Source of the DNA: G965207345 sp965207345
Lineage (GTDB): Bacteria; Pseudomonadota; Gammaproteobacteria; PS1; Pseudothioglobaceae
Length of the DNA: 64,000 nucleotides
Assembly: GCA_965207345.1 (NCBI GenBank)
Contig: OZ242280.1
Coordinates: forward strand, 744,001-808,000
Direction: 5' to 3'
Both the position numbers and the translations under genes were made by a program. Below, piece after piece: positions 60,436 to 64,000 of this stretch (the stretch's first letter is position 1; each line of letters opens with the position of its first letter). Under the pieces are notes generated by a model that ran no database searches, was not told the DNA's origin, and was given only the letters and a program-made list of their open reading frames with translations.

Positions 60436-61440
60436 TTAAACTCTAATATTAGAAACATATGCTAAGCCTTTTTTACCTAGATAAAAACTAGAGACGCCGG
60501 CATTCTCAATCATATTCTTTATCTCTTTAGCCTTATCTCGGCTTATATCTAAATTAATTTCAAGTCTTCCGCTAGCTTTAGTCATCAATGGTATAACTAC
60601 TTCAATGTCTTTTATTTTCTCTGTACGCATATAGGGATTGCCCCAGATTTTCTTCCCTTTTCCCGTGGTAAATCTATTCATAAATTCTCTAGTAGTAAAA
60701 GTTCGTTTTGAAACACCGCTAATACCACCAGCTTTATTTTTTGCTGATGACATATCAAACCGATTAGATAATCTATCTAGTTGTAAATAAAGCGAAGAGT
60801 AATAAAAACTCTTAGGAAATATTTTATCTTTTTTTAGATATTCAATACCAGGAAAATTTTCATTTAGGACTTGCAGAGCTTTTTGAACTACACCTTCATT
60901 AATGACAGATTTTTCTTTATCAATTAATTTTAATTTATTCCTAATAGTTATTGGATTTCCTTTAATAGAACTCAATACAGGCTCATCATTGATTATAAAT
61001 TTACATAATGATTCAAAATCAAGCCATAACACACCCCAAAACTCATCAGAATAATCAGAAGAAAATATTACATCATTTTCTTTGATTGATCCAGTAAATG
61101 ATTCTCGATCAGTACTGCCAGTAATATTTCTAATGTAAGTCATTTCATTGGTTTCAATAGATTTATCTTTAAAAGATACTTTATCATTCTTTACAATGCC
61201 TTTAAAGAAATAATTATTATCTTCTTTACTTTTATAAAGTTTACGTTGATCACCTATGATTCTATTTAGTACACCCATAACTGTATTAAGTGTTACCTCC
61301 ATTTTTTTAAAGTTTTCAATATTTTTTAGTTTAGTATATGAAGCAATAAATTTTCTCCCTTTTGAAGGTAATTTTTCATTGTTATTACCATCCAAAAATG
61401 AATTACGCCAAGAAGATGCATAATCTATAATTACTTTCAT
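60436..61440 (-). CDS. cas5fv: Type I-F2 effector subunit Cas5fv
   Basis: 334 aa. In the I-F2 (I-Fv) complex of Shewanella putrefaciens this protein caps the crRNA 5' end and, through an inserted helical domain, recognises the PAM in place of the missing Cas8f. The match to my memory of that protein is strong along the sequence: KVIIDYASSWRNSFLDG, NTVMGVLNRIIGDQRKLY, AKNKAGGISGVSKRTFTTRE, KIWGNPYMRTEKIK, PLMTKASGRLEINLDISRDK, NAGVSSFYLGKKGLAYVSN. Its size, larger than ordinary Cas5, agrees with the insertion. It follows cas7fv by 3 bp. Confidence 0.9.
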   Translation of the reverse strand: MKVIIDYASSWRNSFLDGNNNEKLPSKGRKFIASYTKLKNIENFKKMEVTLNTVMGVLNRIIGDQRKLYKSKEDNNYFFKGIVKNDKVSFKDKSIETNEMTYIRNITGSTDRESFTGSIKENDVIFSSDYSDEFWGVLWLDFESLCKFIINDEPVLSSIKGNPITIRNKLKLIDKEKSVINEGVVQKALQVLNENFPGIEYLKKDKIFPKSFYYSSLYLQLDRLSNRFDMSSAKNKAGGISGVSKRTFTTREFMNRFTTGKGKKIWGNPYMRTEKIKDIEVVIPLMTKASGRLEINLDISRDKAKEIKNMIENAGVSSFYLGKKGLAYVSNIRV

Positions 61441-61443
61441 TAT

Positions 61444-62433
61444 TTACTCCTCTAAATCTTTAGCATAGAAATATACTGCATAATCAGATTCTAGTTGCTC
61501 GGATATAGTGCTTTCATCTTGTTTGATTCGCATCATTTTATGACTATCATTGTAATCTATGAGCACGTCATCAACATACATGTAGGATTTTGCTTGACGA
61601 ATACATAACTCTCTTATCATTTGCAATGTGTGTTCAATTAGTATTTTTATAGCATCATTATTTAATAAAATACCTTTTTCTCCCTCTTCAAAAATAGTGC
61701 CACCCCTCACATAGTTGTTACGAAAGATTGCTTGTGGATTTAATCCTGGATTAAGTGATGAAATATAATTCTGAACAGTTTGTGCAACTTCTTCACCTTG
61801 CCCATCTTTAATTACCATAGCACAACGGTCAAACTTTCTGTCTAACGAAATAAACTGTAGTTGTTCGATGCTAATTGAGCCGTAAGAAGTATACTTAGTA
61901 TCACCAAAAGTTGTTTTTGAAAAGAAAGAAGCACTTTTTTCTGTACCTGATTTTGTTGGCTCTTTTTCTTTACTTCCAGAACGACCCATTTGTTCAAAAT
62001 TGCCATTACCTAATTCATCGACAAAATCCTCCATTAATAGTGAGCTAGTACGTTTACATTGACTTGATGTCACAACATAACCACGTACTAAACCTGTGAT
62101 TGAACCCAAAACATCTTGCAAATTTTTTTTTGCAGCATAGTGTATATCAAATGCTTGATCTCTAAATAAATGATGACGAATACAATTTTGACTTATATAG
62201 AGCGGTGTTTCTTTGAAGTTTATATCCGTTGCTTCTTTCCTATATTGATAGCCTGTTTCCTCTTTTATTTTTCCAGTAAGGTTTGTATAACCTCTTAATT
62301 TTGGTAAACTATGATTATTACCGGGTTTACCGTCATCACCTTTTAATGTTGTCGGTCCATTCCAATTAACTACACCATGTCCTAGTGCTGTAATTTTAAA
62401 ATCAACACTTTTAATACCTGTTATTTTTTTCAT
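61444..62433 (-). CDS. cas7fv: Type I-F2 backbone subunit Cas7fv
   Basis: 329 aa RAMP protein that polymerises along the spacer part of the crRNA. It resembles Shewanella Cas7fv throughout: ITGIKSVDFKITALGHGVVN, PKLRGYTNLTGKIKEETGY, INFKETPLYISQNCIRHHLF, GSITGLVRGYVVTSSQCKRT, SYGSISIEQLQFISLDRKFD, LNPQAIFRNNYVRGGTIFEE, KSYMYVDDVLIDYNDSHKM. Lys- and Ser-rich KEKEPTKSGTEKSASF is a loop with possible insertion. The start is 2 bp after the cas2-3 stop, so expression is tightly coupled. Confidence 0.92.
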   Translation of the reverse strand: MKKITGIKSVDFKITALGHGVVNWNGPTTLKGDDGKPGNNHSLPKLRGYTNLTGKIKEETGYQYRKEATDINFKETPLYISQNCIRHHLFRDQAFDIHYAAKKNLQDVLGSITGLVRGYVVTSSQCKRTSSLLMEDFVDELGNGNFEQMGRSGSKEKEPTKSGTEKSASFFSKTTFGDTKYTSYGSISIEQLQFISLDRKFDRCAMVIKDGQGEEVAQTVQNYISSLNPGLNPQAIFRNNYVRGGTIFEEGEKGILLNNDAIKILIEHTLQMIRELCIRQAKSYMYVDDVLIDYNDSHKMMRIKQDESTISEQLESDYAVYFYAKDLEE

Positions 62434-62435
62434 TA

Positions 62436-64000
62436 TTACTCTCCTTTGAGTTTATCATTTGAAATAACCCCTATAGGTTGTTTTGTTCCTATTGCATAAT
62501 ACATCGCATAAGGATTTTGTCTTGCATCTACTTTTGCTAAATCTTCCAGCGTATAGCTTAAATAAATAGGCGTGTCTTGTTCTTTAGATTTTTTTAAATA
62601 AATCTTATCCTTATATCTTGTAGTAGATTTAACGCCATATTCTGTATCATTTTTTATGTTGTGATGTTTTTTCTCCATAAATGCTAATAAATTCTTTTTA
62701 TCTTCACCATAACCCATAATTGACTCTACAGACAGAGTCAATGACTCCTCTCTACAAGCATATTCATTTGGAAATTCTTCCTTATTATTATTAATATTCA
62801 TAACAGCCATTTGCACGAACCGATTATTACCACGCAAAGAATTATTTTTAATTTTAACTTGGTTGTCTTTTGGTTGTTTTTTATTTGGAAAACAAGTTGG
62901 ATCTATGTCTTTTTTATCAATCCACAAAACACTTTTTTTTAATGCTCTGAGTAAATCTTGCTCAATAGCTTTTATACTAGAGGGATCTTTATAAAACTTT
63001 TGATAAATTTGATACATTTTTGTAATCGTAACAATTTTGTTTTCTGGCAGAGATTTTTCCAAAAACTCAAGCCATGCTTTGGTACTTTGCAAACAAAACA
63101 AACTATTTAGAAATTTAGCATTACCTAAGCACTTACCTTTTCTGACATGTTCTGATACTGCTGAAATATAAATATTAGGCTTAGTATTCTTACCAAATCT
63201 ATCTAACCGCCCTATTCTTTGTAGCCAATTTTCAGCGTTAGTGAATTCGCTTATCATTTTATCGCAGGTAATATTTAATGAGGCTTGCACAATGGGTCCT
63301 GCTCGTAAAACATCATAAGATTTTGACCCATTTTGTTTAAATGAACCAAACACTTTATTAAATAGCTTTCTTTTGTCGGACGGTTTGAATTTACTATGAA
63401 TTAAAATTGCTTTTTCTTTCTTTTGATTGTGAATAAAACTAAGCTGGGCATTGATAGCAGTATTGCTAATAACAAAGGTTTTTTTGTTTTTATCTTGTAA
63501 TTGACACAGCGGATTAGTTTCATCAATTAATTTTTCATCAAACTTCTGAAATTTTATTTGGTATTGGTTCTGGTTATAACTTTCAATGCTGATAATATCA
63601 TCTTCATACAAGCCTAATAATTCTTTAATAAAGTGAAAATTAGGTGTGGCAGAAACCAATAAGGTTTTGTTTTCTCTTTGTAATTTTTTACACTCCACTA
63701 ATTCTGCAAACAACAAATTAAAACCAGTCATTGGAATATATTCATGATATTCATCAAACACGATATGGGCATTCATAAATTGAACCAAGCCTGTTACTTT
63801 TTTATGAGTGGTAATAGTATTAATAATTTGGTCAATAGTAGTTAAAACAATATCTCCTGAAAATTCTTGATTTTCTGGAGTTGGAGTTTCACTGCCATTT
63901 TGATAAAGAGTTTTAAATTCGTCTGTGCAAATTTCAATTTTAGTATTTGGCAAATATTCCTTGCTGGTTAAATCATTCACCAAACCTTGACATATTTGCA
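62436..64000 (-). CDS. cas3: Cas2-3 fusion nuclease-helicase, C-terminal part (cut by window end)
   Basis: The frame is open to base 64000 (residues QICQGLVNDLTSKEY before the TTG at 63983), so the real start is outside. About 520 residues of the helicase half are visible: IVLTTIDQIINTI, the DEYH box in AHIVFDEYHEYIPM, motif III LLVSATP, then AILIHSKFKPSDKRKLF, VQASLNITCDKMISEF and motif VI NWLQRIGRLDRFG, followed by a C-terminal accessory region. Cas3 unwinds and degrades target DNA recruited by Cascade; in type I-F it is fused to Cas2. The Cas2, HD and Walker A parts cannot be checked here. Motifs remain intact, suggesting a functional enzyme. Confidence 0.9.
   Translation of the reverse strand, partial: QICQGLVNDLTSKEYLPNTKIEICTDEFKTLYQNGSETPTPENQEFSGDIVLTTIDQIINTITTHKKVTGLVQFMNAHIVFDEYHEYIPMTGFNLLFAELVECKKLQRENKTLLVSATPNFHFIKELLGLYEDDIISIESYNQNQYQIKFQKFDEKLIDETNPLCQLQDKNKKTFVISNTAINAQLSFIHNQKKEKAILIHSKFKPSDKRKLFNKVFGSFKQNGSKSYDVLRAGPIVQASLNITCDKMISEFTNAENWLQRIGRLDRFGKNTKPNIYISAVSEHVRKGKCLGNAKFLNSLFCLQSTKAWLEFLEKSLPENKIVTITKMYQIYQKFYKDPSSIKAIEQDLLRALKKSVLWIDKKDIDPTCFPNKKQPKDNQVKIKNNSLRGNNRFVQMAVMNINNNKEEFPNEYACREESLTLSVESIMGYGEDKKNLLAFMEKKHHNIKNDTEYGVKSTTRYKDKIYLKKSKEQDTPIYLSYTLEDLAKVDARQNPYAMYYAIGTKQPIGVISNDKLKGE

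Noticed and set aside
1..64000. Insertion sequences, integrases, prophage
   Set aside because: No transposase, integrase or structural phage gene was recognised; only the decayed pair at 36.6-37.1 kb is phage-like and not provably so.

Overview
The window looks like part of the chromosome of an AT-rich gammaproteobacterium. The gene content and order are gammaproteobacterial: carB-greA, dnaX-ebfC-recR, murB-ddlB-ftsQ, pdxB, hda, rnfH, comM, and oxaloacetate-decarboxylase-type oadGAB. Together with the low G+C content, several half-decayed genes and the absence of insertion sequences, this would fit a sulfur-oxidising SUP05/Thioglobus or mussel-symbiont type genome. That placement is an inference from general resemblance; no marker gene in the window proves it.

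Layout. 1-6.9 kb: carB (cut by the window edge), a decayed RAMA-like remnant, greA, lptB, tsaD, comM, hisA and rnfH, all on the plus strand. 7.3-9.7 kb: a compact cluster of two DUF1538 membrane proteins, a P-II-like protein and a CBS-pair protein. 9.7-15 kb: dnaE, a one-domain voltage-gated cation channel and an exported ankyrin protein. 15-23.9 kb, minus strand: comEC, oadB/oadA/oadG, tRNA-Leu(CAA), infA, ftsQ, ddlB and murB. 24.3-27.2 kb: three overlapping genes encoding two different ATP-grasp ligases and an MFS-type transporter, a candidate uncharacterised biosynthesis and export unit. 27.2-34.4 kb: small metabolic and envelope genes, including a TrpD2-like/Rieske pair, an SLT-domain lipoprotein, tpm, ung, pdxB and cysS. 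34.6-37.1 kb: a peroxiredoxin remnant, an intact 54-residue rubredoxin, leuB, a Cys-rich unknown protein and a decayed pair of genes. 37.2-58.3 kb: hda, pgsA, a GT32-type glycosyltransferase, purM-purN, uvrA, guaB, valS, recR, ebfC, dnaX, an RND transporter, kdsA, trpC and osmC.

58.3-64 kb holds the main accessory system, a type I-F2 (I-Fv) CRISPR-Cas locus. It has 24 identical 28-bp repeats, an AT-rich leader with a consensus IHF site, and then, in transcription order, cas2-3 (cut by the window end), cas7fv, cas5fv and cas6f. There is no cas8f large subunit and none would fit, since the effector genes are separated by 2-8 bp.

The other notable signal is in dnaX. The gene ends at a short frame just after a run of ten A residues. 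The -1 frame past the run stays open for 52 codons and resembles the extreme C terminus of the tau subunit. This suggests slippage that makes a compact tau next to a gamma-like product, although a frameshift or a run-length error would look the same.
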